Source: CAYQEC01 sp964569015 (GTDB lineage: Bacteria; Actinomycetota; Acidimicrobiia; Spongiisociales; UBA5794). Taken from it: DNA of 46,582 bases. Position numbers and translations under genes: made by a program. The notes below the pieces were generated by a model. It was given only the letters and a program-made list of their open reading frames with translations, ran no database searches and was not told the origin of the DNA. Every line of letters begins with the position of its first letter. Within the stretch, counting starts at the first letter, position 1. The stretch spans positions 1-46,582 of the forward strand of contig CAZMSN010000008.1 of assembly GCA_964569015.1 (NCBI GenBank), given 5' to 3'. Below are positions 40,726-46,582 of this stretch, in pieces.

Positions 40726-42200
40726 GATTCCCCCTTGGCAGCCATGCGGCGAAGCTCCTCGGACGCCACCTCCCGATCGTCGAAGGGAACGCGGACACCG
40801 TCTGCGAACTCCTGGCCCTTCTCGTGTCCCTTGCCGAGGATCAGCACTGCGTCGCCTTCCGATGCCCGGCGCAGCGCCAGCGTGATGGCGGCCCGTCGAT
40901 CGAGTTCGGTGATCACCATCGCACCTGGAGGGACGCCCGCCACCACCTCGGCGAGAATCTCCTCCGGATCCTCAGAACGGGGATTGTCGCTGGTGAGGAC
41001 GGCCAGATCGGCGGTGGCCGCGGCCGCGCCCATCATCGCTCTCTTGCCGCGATCACGATCGCCTCCCGCCCCCAGCACGACGATGACCTTCCCGGGAATG
41101 AGGGCTCGGGTCTCGTTGACGACGGCAGAGATGGCATCGGGGGTGTGTGCGTAGTCGACCACCACCAAGTACTGCTGCCCCAGATTGAGTCGCTGAAAGC
41201 GCCCCGGCACCGGCGGCAGTCTCGCCAGACCATCGGCGACCGTCTCGGGCGAGATGCCGAGCTCGCTCGCGCAGGTTGCGGCGATGGCGGCATTGGCGGC
41301 GTTGAAACGTCCTGCGAGAGGCAGCGTCACAGGAATGACGTGGTCGCCGGCCTCGAGGCGGAACCGGCAGCCGGAGCCCGTGAGGACGAGGTCGCTCACC
41401 TGCACGTCGGCTACCGGATCGAAACCCACGGTGCAGATGGGAATGGTGGAGAGGGCAGCGAGCCGCTCACCCCACGGGTCGTCGCGCCAGACCACTCCCC
41501 GCTGTGCCCGTTCCGGCCGGAACAGGGTGGCCTTGGTGGCGAAGTACTCCTCCATGTCGTGGTGGAAATCCAGGTGATCCTGCGAGAGGTTGGTGAAGCC
41601 GACAACATCGAATTCGACGCCGGTGACCCGGCCGTACGCAAGCGAGTGGGACGACACTTCCATCGCGACGATCTGCACCCCGTCGTCGACCATGCGACGC
41701 AACAGTCGCTGCAGATCGCTCGATTCTGGGGTGGTGCGCCCCAACGGCACCGGAGTCCCGTTGATGGTGGCTCCAATGGTGCCGATCACACCGGCCGGCA
41801 TCCCGGCGCACCGTGCAATCGACTCCAGCATGTAGGTCACGGTGGTCTTGCCATTGGTGCCTGTCACACCCACAACGTCGAGAGAGCGGGCGGGGTGCCC
41901 GTGCACCTCAGCCGCCACCCACGGCAATGCGGACCGAACGTCGTCGACGACGAGTTGCGGCACCGCGAGCGGGAGTTCGTGGTCGACGAGGAGCGCCGCC
42001 GCGCCTGCCTCGACCGCTGCTGCCGCGAAGTCGTGGCCGTCGACTCGGGCTCCCGGGATCGCAGCGAAGAGAGCCCCAGGACCGACTTGTCGCGAGTCGT
42101 GATACACATCGGAGACCGCGGCGTCCTCTCCCACGAGGCGAATCGGTTGACGATCGTCCAAGGCGGAGACGAGCCGGGCGAGTGTCGCCTCAGGGGACAT
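40722..42200 (-). CDS. murE: UDP-MurNAc-L-Ala-D-Glu--meso-diaminopimelate ligase
   Basis: Adds the third residue of the peptide stem. It is 492 aa from the ATG at 42200, which overlaps the ftsI stop by 11 bases. The ATP loop is GVTGTNGKTTVTYML. The residue-3 selecting motif reads TSDNPRSEDP; DNPR marks the meso-diaminopimelate enzymes, whereas lysine-adding MurE proteins differ here. The wall is therefore predicted to be of the diaminopimelate type. The TNLSQDHLDFH and DYAHTPDAI blocks are complete. Confidence 0.96.
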   Translation of the reverse strand: MSPEATLARLVSALDDRQPIRLVGEDAAVSDVYHDSRQVGPGALFAAIPGARVDGHDFAAAAVEAGAAALLVDHELPLAVPQLVVDDVRSALPWVAAEVHGHPARSLDVVGVTGTNGKTTVTYMLESIARCAGMPAGVIGTIGATINGTPVPLGRTTPESSDLQRLLRRMVDDGVQIVAMEVSSHSLAYGRVTGVEFDVVGFTNLSQDHLDFHHDMEEYFATKATLFRPERAQRGVVWRDDPWGERLAALSTIPICTVGFDPVADVQVSDLVLTGSGCRFRLEAGDHVIPVTLPLAGRFNAANAAIAATCASELGISPETVADGLARLPPVPGRFQRLNLGQQYLVVVDYAHTPDAISAVVNETRALIPGKVIVVLGAGGDRDRGKRAMMGAAAATADLAVLTSDNPRSEDPEEILAEVVAGVPPGAMVITELDRRAAITLALRRASEGDAVLILGKGHEKGQEFADGVRVPFDDREVASEELRRMAAKGES

Positions 42201-43941
42201 CCGGGGCCACCCCGAGGCGATGCAGCACCGCTTCGGCGACCTCGGCGAACGCCGGGGCCGCCGATACGCCGCCGAAGCGCAAGTCGGCGATCTCGTCCCC
42301 CTCGGTGATCGTTCCGTGCGGCGAGTCCAGCACCACGGCCACCACGATCCGCGGATCGTCCACGGGCGCCATGCCGATGAAGCTGGCGATGCGGTCTTCT
42401 TCGCTGTAGACCCCCTCGTCGCTGAGGAACTTCTGGGTGGTGCCGGTCTTTCCACCGACCGTGAAGCCGTCGACTACTGCCCGATGCCCTGTGCCGTACT
42501 CGACGACTCCCTGCAGAAGCTGACGCATGGTCTGTGCCGTGTCCTCCGACAGCACCGGCCGTTGCAGCGGCTCGTTGATCTCGGTGCGGCCGTCGCTGTC
42601 GACGATCGCCTGCACCACGTGCGGCTGCACCCAGACGCCGCCGTTGGCGATAGTGGCGAACAGCGCTGCCATCTGGAGGGGTGTCACGTCGACGCGGTAG
42701 CCGATCGCGGTGGAGGGTCCGCACACGTTGGCGCACCATTCCTCCACCGGGCGAAGCAAGCCGGGCACCTCTCCGGGAAGGCCCGAGTCGGACGACTGGC
42801 CGAGCCCGAAGGCACCCAGGTAGCGGTGGAGGGTCTCGTTGCCAAGCCGCTGCTGAATCTGGATCGTCCCGATGTTTGAGGAGTAGGCAACGATCTCTGT
42901 CACCGTCATCGTGGCCACGTGGTCACGTCCCTCGTCGGTGTACGGCTCCTCCTTGGGCTCGATCTCGAGCTGGAAGGGAACCTCCCAGGAATCCTCCGGT
43001 GTCACGAGACCTTCCTCGAGCGCGGCCGAGATCGTGACGACCTTGAGCGTCGAGCCCGGCTCGTACACGTCGGTCACGGCTCGATTACGCACCGTGCTCG
43101 GCTCGATGCCGGAGCGCCGATTCGGGTCGAAACCGGGAGCGCTCGCCATCGCCAGGATGTCGCCAGTGCCTACCTCGAGGACGACGATCGTGGCGGCTTG
43201 GGCGTTGGTGGTCTGGAGTGCTCGTTCGGCCGCCTCCTGAACGGCGGATTGGATCTCGCGATCGATGGTCAGGATGAGATCCGACCCGGGGACTGCGGGC
43301 TCGACGAGCAGCTCGCCCGCCGGGATCTCCACGCCGTAGCCATCGCGTTCCAGGATGCGGGTCCCGGGAGTGCCGGAGAGCACCTCGTTGTACTCGTACT
43401 CGATGCCCTCGAGCCCCTGCTGGTCATCCTGTCTCACGAAGCCGAGCACCTGTGAGGCGAGGCTGTCTGCCGGGTACACACGCTTCGGTTCTGTGATGAG
43501 CGAGATCCCCTTGATCTGCTCGTCGGCCAGCATCAGGCGCACCTCCTCGGCGACGAGAGGATCGAGGCGGCGCGCGACGTAGGCGAATTGCGAGCTCGAA
43601 TCGGAGAGACGAGTGACGAGTGAGCTCTCGTCGATTCCCAGCAGGGACGCCAGGACCGCGGCGGTTCCCACAGGGTCGCTGATGGCGCTCGGATCGGCGA
43701 CGACGGTCTGGGCGTCGACGGTGACAGCCAACTCGACACTGTCGCGATCGTAGATCGTGCCCCGCTTGGCGGGCGTCTCCTCGTGGCGGACACGCTGGTC
43801 GAATCCGGGTTCGGCGTACTCCGCGGCGTGCACTCCCTGCACGTTGAAGAGACGGAAGCCGATGCCGATCCAGGATGCGATCAGGACGGTGCCGACGAGC
43901 ACCAGGCGAATGTCGGCGACACGCCACTGGGGGCGCCCCAT
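42190..43941 (-). CDS. ftsI: penicillin-binding protein FtsI (septal transpeptidase)
   Basis: Class B penicillin-binding protein of 583 aa that crosslinks septal peptidoglycan with FtsW. A short cytoplasmic start and one membrane helix (VLVGTVLIASWIGIGFRLF) precede the dimerisation domain. The transpeptidase triad is visible: SxxK as STLK in YEPGSTLKV (Ser297), SxN as SSN in AYSSNIG, and KTG in VGGKTGTTQKF. No PASTA domain. GGGGGAG precedes the ATG. It overlaps murE by 11 bases. Confidence 0.96.
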   Translation of the reverse strand: MGRPQWRVADIRLVLVGTVLIASWIGIGFRLFNVQGVHAAEYAEPGFDQRVRHEETPAKRGTIYDRDSVELAVTVDAQTVVADPSAISDPVGTAAVLASLLGIDESSLVTRLSDSSSQFAYVARRLDPLVAEEVRLMLADEQIKGISLITEPKRVYPADSLASQVLGFVRQDDQQGLEGIEYEYNEVLSGTPGTRILERDGYGVEIPAGELLVEPAVPGSDLILTIDREIQSAVQEAAERALQTTNAQAATIVVLEVGTGDILAMASAPGFDPNRRSGIEPSTVRNRAVTDVYEPGSTLKVVTISAALEEGLVTPEDSWEVPFQLEIEPKEEPYTDEGRDHVATMTVTEIVAYSSNIGTIQIQQRLGNETLHRYLGAFGLGQSSDSGLPGEVPGLLRPVEEWCANVCGPSTAIGYRVDVTPLQMAALFATIANGGVWVQPHVVQAIVDSDGRTEINEPLQRPVLSEDTAQTMRQLLQGVVEYGTGHRAVVDGFTVGGKTGTTQKFLSDEGVYSEEDRIASFIGMAPVDDPRIVVAVVLDSPHGTITEGDEIADLRFGGVSAAPAFAEVAEAVLHRLGVAPDVP

Positions 43942-43962
43942 GTCACTCCCCCACCTTCCCGG

Positions 43963-44364
43963 TCATGGCTGGGCGCTCAGCAACGCCTTCAGCTGTGCCC
44001 ACCGGTACTCGGCATCGAGCCGCTCCGTGTCGATCCCCGGCACCGAGAGTGCTACACGGGACTCCGGGTACACGAGCCCGAGATCGGCGATCAGGGTCTC
44101 GACGCGGCCGGGATCCTTTAGCTCTGCGACCTCCAAGCGAAGCTGCCAGTACCTCGCCTCTTCGGTCGCGATGCGCTGCTCCAGCTCCTGGATCTCGAAC
44201 GCAGAGTGATCCAGCGAGATCCGCGAGTAGATGAGCCCGAAGAAGGCCACGATGACGGCCAACGCGAAGAGCACCCAGAGCCGGACTGGCGACTTCAGAC
44301 GGGCGACGTCGGCAAACGCCTCGAAATCCGCAGCTGGGTGCGCCCGGAGGGTGCCGGCTGTCAC
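43963..44364 (-). CDS. ftsL: cell division protein FtsL
   Basis: A 133-aa bitopic divisome protein, recognised by position and architecture since FtsL is poorly conserved. The GTG at 44364 overlaps the rsmH stop by 4 bases. A 27-residue cytoplasmic segment precedes one membrane helix (VLFALAVIVAFFGLIY), then an extracellular coiled coil (FEIQELEQRIATEEARYWQL) and a short DLGLVYPESRVAL motif typical of FtsL/DivIC proteins. The longer frame to 44520 lies inside rsmH. Confidence 0.88.
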   Translation of the reverse strand: MTAGTLRAHPAADFEAFADVARLKSPVRLWVLFALAVIVAFFGLIYSRISLDHSAFEIQELEQRIATEEARYWQLRLEVAELKDPGRVETLIADLGLVYPESRVALSVPGIDTERLDAEYRWAQLKALLSAQP

Positions 44365-45332
44365 GACGACACCTTCTCGGCGGCCCGGAGCAGGGCGGAA
44401 CGTGAACGGGGGTTCCGGGCGATTTCGTCCTCGGTGGGACGGAGACCTTTGCGGGCGAGCAACCTGACCTCGGCCGCTCGCCCGCACGTGCACACAGGGA
44501 GGTCCGGCGGGCAATTGCAACCGGCGGTTCCGGCGGCGAACCGCTGCTTGACGATGCGGTCCTCCAGTGAGTGATAGGCGATCACAACGACCCTCCCACC
44601 GGGACGGACCCAGTCGAGAGCGGCGTCGAGACCTTGTCCCAGCGCATCCAACTCGGCGTTGACTGCGATGCGGATGGCCTGGAAGGCTTTTCGGGCGGGA
44701 TGACGACGACGGCGGGCTGCCGCCGGTACGGCGCCGGCGATGACCGCCGTGAGCTCGGCCGTGTCGGTGATGGGCCGGTGACGGACAATCGCCTCGGCGA
44801 TCCGGCGCGCCATTCGCTCCTCGCCGTAGTCGCGGAGGATGCGGACGAGCTCATCGACGGGCCGGTCGTTGATGATGTCGGCGGCGGTGGGACCGTGGGT
44901 CGGATCCATACGCATGTCGAGCGGGCCCTGCCGCCGGTACGAGAAGCCGCGAGACGGCTCATCGACTTGGCGGGATGATATTCCAAGGTCGAATAGCACT
45001 CCAGCCACGCTCCCAGCACCAAGATGTTCCCTGTCATGACGATGGCCCTCCGAGATGAATGTGGTCAGCACTTGATCCAGATCGGCGAAGTTGGCCGCCA
45101 CGAAGTCGAGCCGCGGGTCGTCCGGGACCTGTGCTGCCGCGTCGGGATCCCGGTCGAGTGCGAGGACGTGTATCTCCGGCAGCGCTGCGAGCAACGCTCG
45201 GGTGTGCCCGCCCCCACCAAAGGTGGCGTCGACGATCGTCCCGGGTTCCACCGGCCGGAACAGGTCCACGACCTGCTCCACCATCACCGGCTCGTGATAG
45301 CTCGACGGCCTCGTTTCTGGGTTCTGATCCAT
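44361..45332 (-). CDS. rsmH: 16S rRNA (cytosine(1402)-N(4))-methyltransferase
   Basis: S-adenosylmethionine-dependent methyltransferase (formerly MraW) that modifies C1402 of 16S rRNA. It is 323 aa from the ATG at 45332, with GGGGGG upstream. SYHEPVMVEQVVDLF, then the SAM loop IVDATFGGGGHT, the GVLFDLGISSRQVDEPSRGF block and VVVIAYHSLEDRIVKQ are diagnostic. It is the second gene of the dcw cluster. The 141 bases between it and mraZ hold no gene or clear hairpin. Confidence 0.97.
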   Translation of the reverse strand: MDQNPETRPSSYHEPVMVEQVVDLFRPVEPGTIVDATFGGGGHTRALLAALPEIHVLALDRDPDAAAQVPDDPRLDFVAANFADLDQVLTTFISEGHRHDREHLGAGSVAGVLFDLGISSRQVDEPSRGFSYRRQGPLDMRMDPTHGPTAADIINDRPVDELVRILRDYGEERMARRIAEAIVRHRPITDTAELTAVIAGAVPAAARRRRHPARKAFQAIRIAVNAELDALGQGLDAALDWVRPGGRVVVIAYHSLEDRIVKQRFAAGTAGCNCPPDLPVCTCGRAAEVRLLARKGLRPTEDEIARNPRSRSALLRAAEKVSS

Positions 45333-45473
45333 GGTCAGCCCCCCGGAGCGCTGGCGCCATGATGGAAGCGGGCGGAGTAAGGGGCCTTCCAAATGGCATC
45401 CGGGGGACTGACCATGGGCCAGAACCGCTGGGTTGACTCGTCGTCCTGTGAGCGTCGGGTCGCTCGGAGGGGA

Positions 45474-45911
45474 TCACAGGTCCTCCCCTCCAAGGCCGAG
45501 GACTTCCTCGATGCCGGCGTAGTACTCGTCGGCCTCCGCTTCCTCGGACTCCCACACGGAGGTCGACCAGACCTCGACGTGCTCGGCGCTTCCCACCACG
45601 GTGACGTCCTTCTCCAGGCCCGCATAGGCACGCAGCTTCTCCGGGAGTTGGATCCGTCCCTGCTTGTCCAACGTGAGGTCGCTCGCCCCGGCGAAGAAGG
45701 AGCGGGAGAACTTCCTGGCCCGCCGATCTGTTCTCGGGAGGTTGCTGATCCGGGAGACTTCCGCCTGCCACCGGTCCAGGGGAAAGACGTAGAGGCAGTG
45801 CTCCTGCCCCTTGGTGATGACGCAGCCGTGTTCCAGGTCGCCCCGGAACTTGCTGGGCATCACCAAACGACCCTTGCCGTCCAGCGAATGGTCGTATGTT
45901 CCTAGAAACAC
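45474..45911 (-). CDS. mraZ: transcriptional regulator MraZ
   Basis: A 145-aa protein with two SpoVT/AbrB-type repeats: FLGTYDHSLDGKGRLVMPSKF at the N-terminus, and ASDLTLDKQGRIQLPEKLRAYA in the second half. MraZ forms a ring that binds repeated TGGG sites in its own promoter and represses the dcw operon. It is the first gene of the cluster, starting at GTG 45911 with GGAG upstream. The C-terminal tail is acidic and extends past the second domain. Confidence 0.96.
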   Translation of the reverse strand: MFLGTYDHSLDGKGRLVMPSKFRGDLEHGCVITKGQEHCLYVFPLDRWQAEVSRISNLPRTDRRARKFSRSFFAGASDLTLDKQGRIQLPEKLRAYAGLEKDVTVVGSAEHVEVWSTSVWESEEAEADEYYAGIEEVLGLGGEDL

Positions 45912-45941
45912 GCGAAGTACACTCCATCACGGTCGTCATCT

Positions 45942-45965
45942 CCCACGATGCCCCACTCTCCCCCA
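45942..45965 (-). promoter_or_regulatory. MraZ box (three TGGG repeats at 10-bp spacing)
   Basis: On the minus strand TGGG occurs at 45965-45962, 45955-45952 and 45945-45942, exactly 10 bp apart (TGGGGGAGAG, TGGGGCATCG, TGGGAGATGA). This is the arrangement known for MraZ-binding sites in other bacteria. It lies 30 bases upstream of the mraZ start and just downstream of a TTGACA hexamer, so bound MraZ would block the promoter. Confidence 0.85.
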
Positions 45966-45977
45966 TTCCGCGCCACT

Positions 45978-45983
45978 TGTCAA
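45978..45983 (-). promoter_or_regulatory. candidate -35 element of the dcw promoter
   Basis: A perfect TTGACA on the minus strand, 67 bases upstream of the mraZ start. At the expected 17-base distance the sequence falls within the TGGG repeats and has no good -10 hexamer, so the promoter call is tentative, but the overlap with the MraZ box suits a repressed promoter. Confidence 0.5.
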
Positions 45984-46046
45984 CCACTTTCCTCCCCCAT
46001 CTCCCCATCCGGCCCCCCTTCAGGATCGAGATCTCCCCACTGCGTC

Positions 46047-46071
46047 GGGCCGCCACGATGCGTGGCGGCCC
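46047..46071. terminator. candidate hairpin terminator
   Basis: GGGCCGCCACG and CGTGGCGGCCC form a perfect 11-bp GC-rich stem with a 3-base loop (46058-46060). It lies between the stop of the partial frame at the right edge (46194) and the mraZ promoter, so it could end transcription of that upstream gene. No T-run follows on either strand, which is common for actinobacterial hairpins but weakens the call. The remaining bases of 45984-46193 show no gene. Confidence 0.45.
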
Positions 46072-46193
46072 GTGTTCATTGGGTATTCGGGGGCCGTGCC
46101 AGGAGCCGGCGAAGCAGGCCGATCCGTCGAGTTCCGAAGAAGATCCCCCGGAACGATCAGGGGCCGAGGCGGCGAGGCCCGGCGAGGGACGTC

Positions 46194-46582
46194 TCAGTGC
46201 GGCCGGTCGGCGCCCCCGCGGCTGGCAGCGCTCCGGGAGGTTTCGGCGCTCTCGCGACTGGCAGCGCTCCGGGAAATGTCGGCGCTCTCGGGACGACCTG
46301 CGCTCCAGGAAATGTCGGCGCTCTCGGGACGACCTGCGCTCCAGGAAATGTCGACGTTCTCGCGGCTGGCAGCGCTCCGGGAAGTGTCGGCGCTCTCGCG
46401 GCTGGCAGCGCTCCGGGAGGTTTCGGCGCTCTCGCGGCCATACGGGCATCGCGAGACACACAGGTTGCACACGTGGAGGGTGTGCTCGTCGAACGTCGCC
46501 TGGGTCAGGAGTCGCTCGGCACGTTGTGGCCGGAGGCGGAGCAAGGCCAGGTACCGGAGCTTGGGCAGCAGCGGCGTCCGGG
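46194..46582 (-). CDS. partial protein with Cys motif and 12-residue tandem repeats
   Basis: The reading frame is open from the window edge to a TGA at 46194, so the true start is not visible. It begins in TPLLPKLRYLALLRLRPQRA and contains CNLCVSRC (Cys-X2-Cys-X3-Cys) before six repeats of the type ESA-D/E-TSRSAASR, ending GGADRPH. Third codon positions before the repeats are strongly G or C, as in the neighbouring real genes, which favours coding. No family is recognised. The other two frames are also open across the repeats only because the 36-bp period is a multiple of three. Confidence 0.45.
   Translation of the reverse strand, partial: RTPLLPKLRYLALLRLRPQRAERLLTQATFDEHTLHVCNLCVSRCPYGRESAETSRSAASRESADTSRSAASRENVDISWSAGRPESADISWSAGRPESADISRSAASRESAETSRSAASRGGADRPH
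46208..46445. repeat. 36-bp tandem repeat (six copies plus a partial)
   Basis: Units start at 46208, 46244, 46280, 46316, 46352 and 46388, with a partial at 46424. Two subtypes alternate in blocks: one contains gcggctggcagcgctccggg and the other gggacgacctgcgctccagg. The copies at 46280 and 46316 are identical. The pattern of identical neighbours suggests repeated slippage or unequal exchange. There are no spacers, so this is not a CRISPR array. Confidence 0.9.

Noticed and set aside
46157..46459. Minus-strand frame with PGALPAARAP repeats
   Set aside because: Third frame over the same 36-bp repeats. Codon third positions upstream favour the frame ending at 46194 instead.
45034..46470. Minus-strand 478-residue reading frame with ERRHFPERCQ-type repeats
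   Set aside because: It crosses mraZ and part of rsmH in another frame. It is open only through GC-rich composition and the 36-bp period.
1..46582. tRNA, rRNA, prophage, insertion sequence or restriction/defence system
   Set aside because: No cloverleaf-like sequence, transposase, integrase or defence-type domain was found. All long frames are accounted for by housekeeping genes or their shadows.

Overview
The window is a gene-dense, high-GC stretch of about 46.6 kb from what looks like an actinobacterial chromosome. My best guess is an uncultured Acidimicrobiia-like lineage; this is inferred from gene content and style, not from any search. Pointers are frequent GTG starts, 4-base GTGA/ATGA gene overlaps, possible leaderless promoters, a translational T-box in front of ileS, SepF and DivIVA with no ftsA, and a MurE carrying the meso-diaminopimelate signature. 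Nearly everything is ordinary chromosomal housekeeping. I see no tRNA or rRNA gene, prophage, insertion sequence or CRISPR array.

Layout. (1) 1-5.5 kb, minus strand: tryptophan genes in the order trpE, trpC, trpF, trpB, trpA. trpG and trpD are absent, and a 0.65-kb gap between trpE and trpC holds the relic of a type I pullulanase on the opposite strand. (2) 5.6-11.5 kb: an MFS transporter, a SnoaL-like protein, endonuclease III, xanthine phosphoribosyltransferase, two small membrane proteins, a double-domain ThyX-like flavoprotein and a small conserved-looking protein. (3) 11.6-14.9 kb: an Rrf2-family Fe-S-type regulator divergent from a three-gene NitT/TauT-type ABC importer, with palindromes in the shared promoter region. 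(4) 14.9-21.4 kb: DNA polymerase III alpha subunit, then two phosphofructokinases with different donor-site residues flanking a universal stress protein. (5) 21.5-27.1 kb: rluD, lspA, a DksA-like protein with a degenerate zinc finger and a DUF167 protein on the minus strand, and ileS with its T-box leader on the plus strand. (6) 27.1-45.9 kb, all minus strand: a long division and cell-wall (dcw) cluster running mraZ, rsmH, ftsL, ftsI, murE, murF, mraY, murD, ftsW, murG, [97-bp repeats], murC, murB, ftsQ, ftsZ, pgeF, yggS, sepF, yggT, divIVA. (7) The right edge: a partial reading frame with 12-residue tandem repeats.

The most striking object lies between murG and murC. It is a perfect 97-bp tandem repeat (three copies plus 12 bp) placed exactly at the overlapping stop/start of the two genes. 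Each unit carries its own SD-like sequence, a GTG start and a 34-codon reading frame whose stop overlaps the next start in the same 8 bases, GTGGATGA. The result is an unbroken stop/start chain murG - mini-ORF - mini-ORF - mini-ORF - murC. This is the architecture of the mycobacterial interspersed repetitive units (MIRUs), here inside the peptidoglycan operon.

The dcw genes act together: MurB-MurF, MraY and MurG make lipid II, FtsW and FtsI polymerise and crosslink it at the septum, FtsZ, FtsQ, FtsL and SepF build the divisome, DivIVA probably directs polar or septal growth, PgeF edits peptidoglycan precursors, and MraZ probably represses the whole unit through a three-repeat TGGG box found upstream of it.
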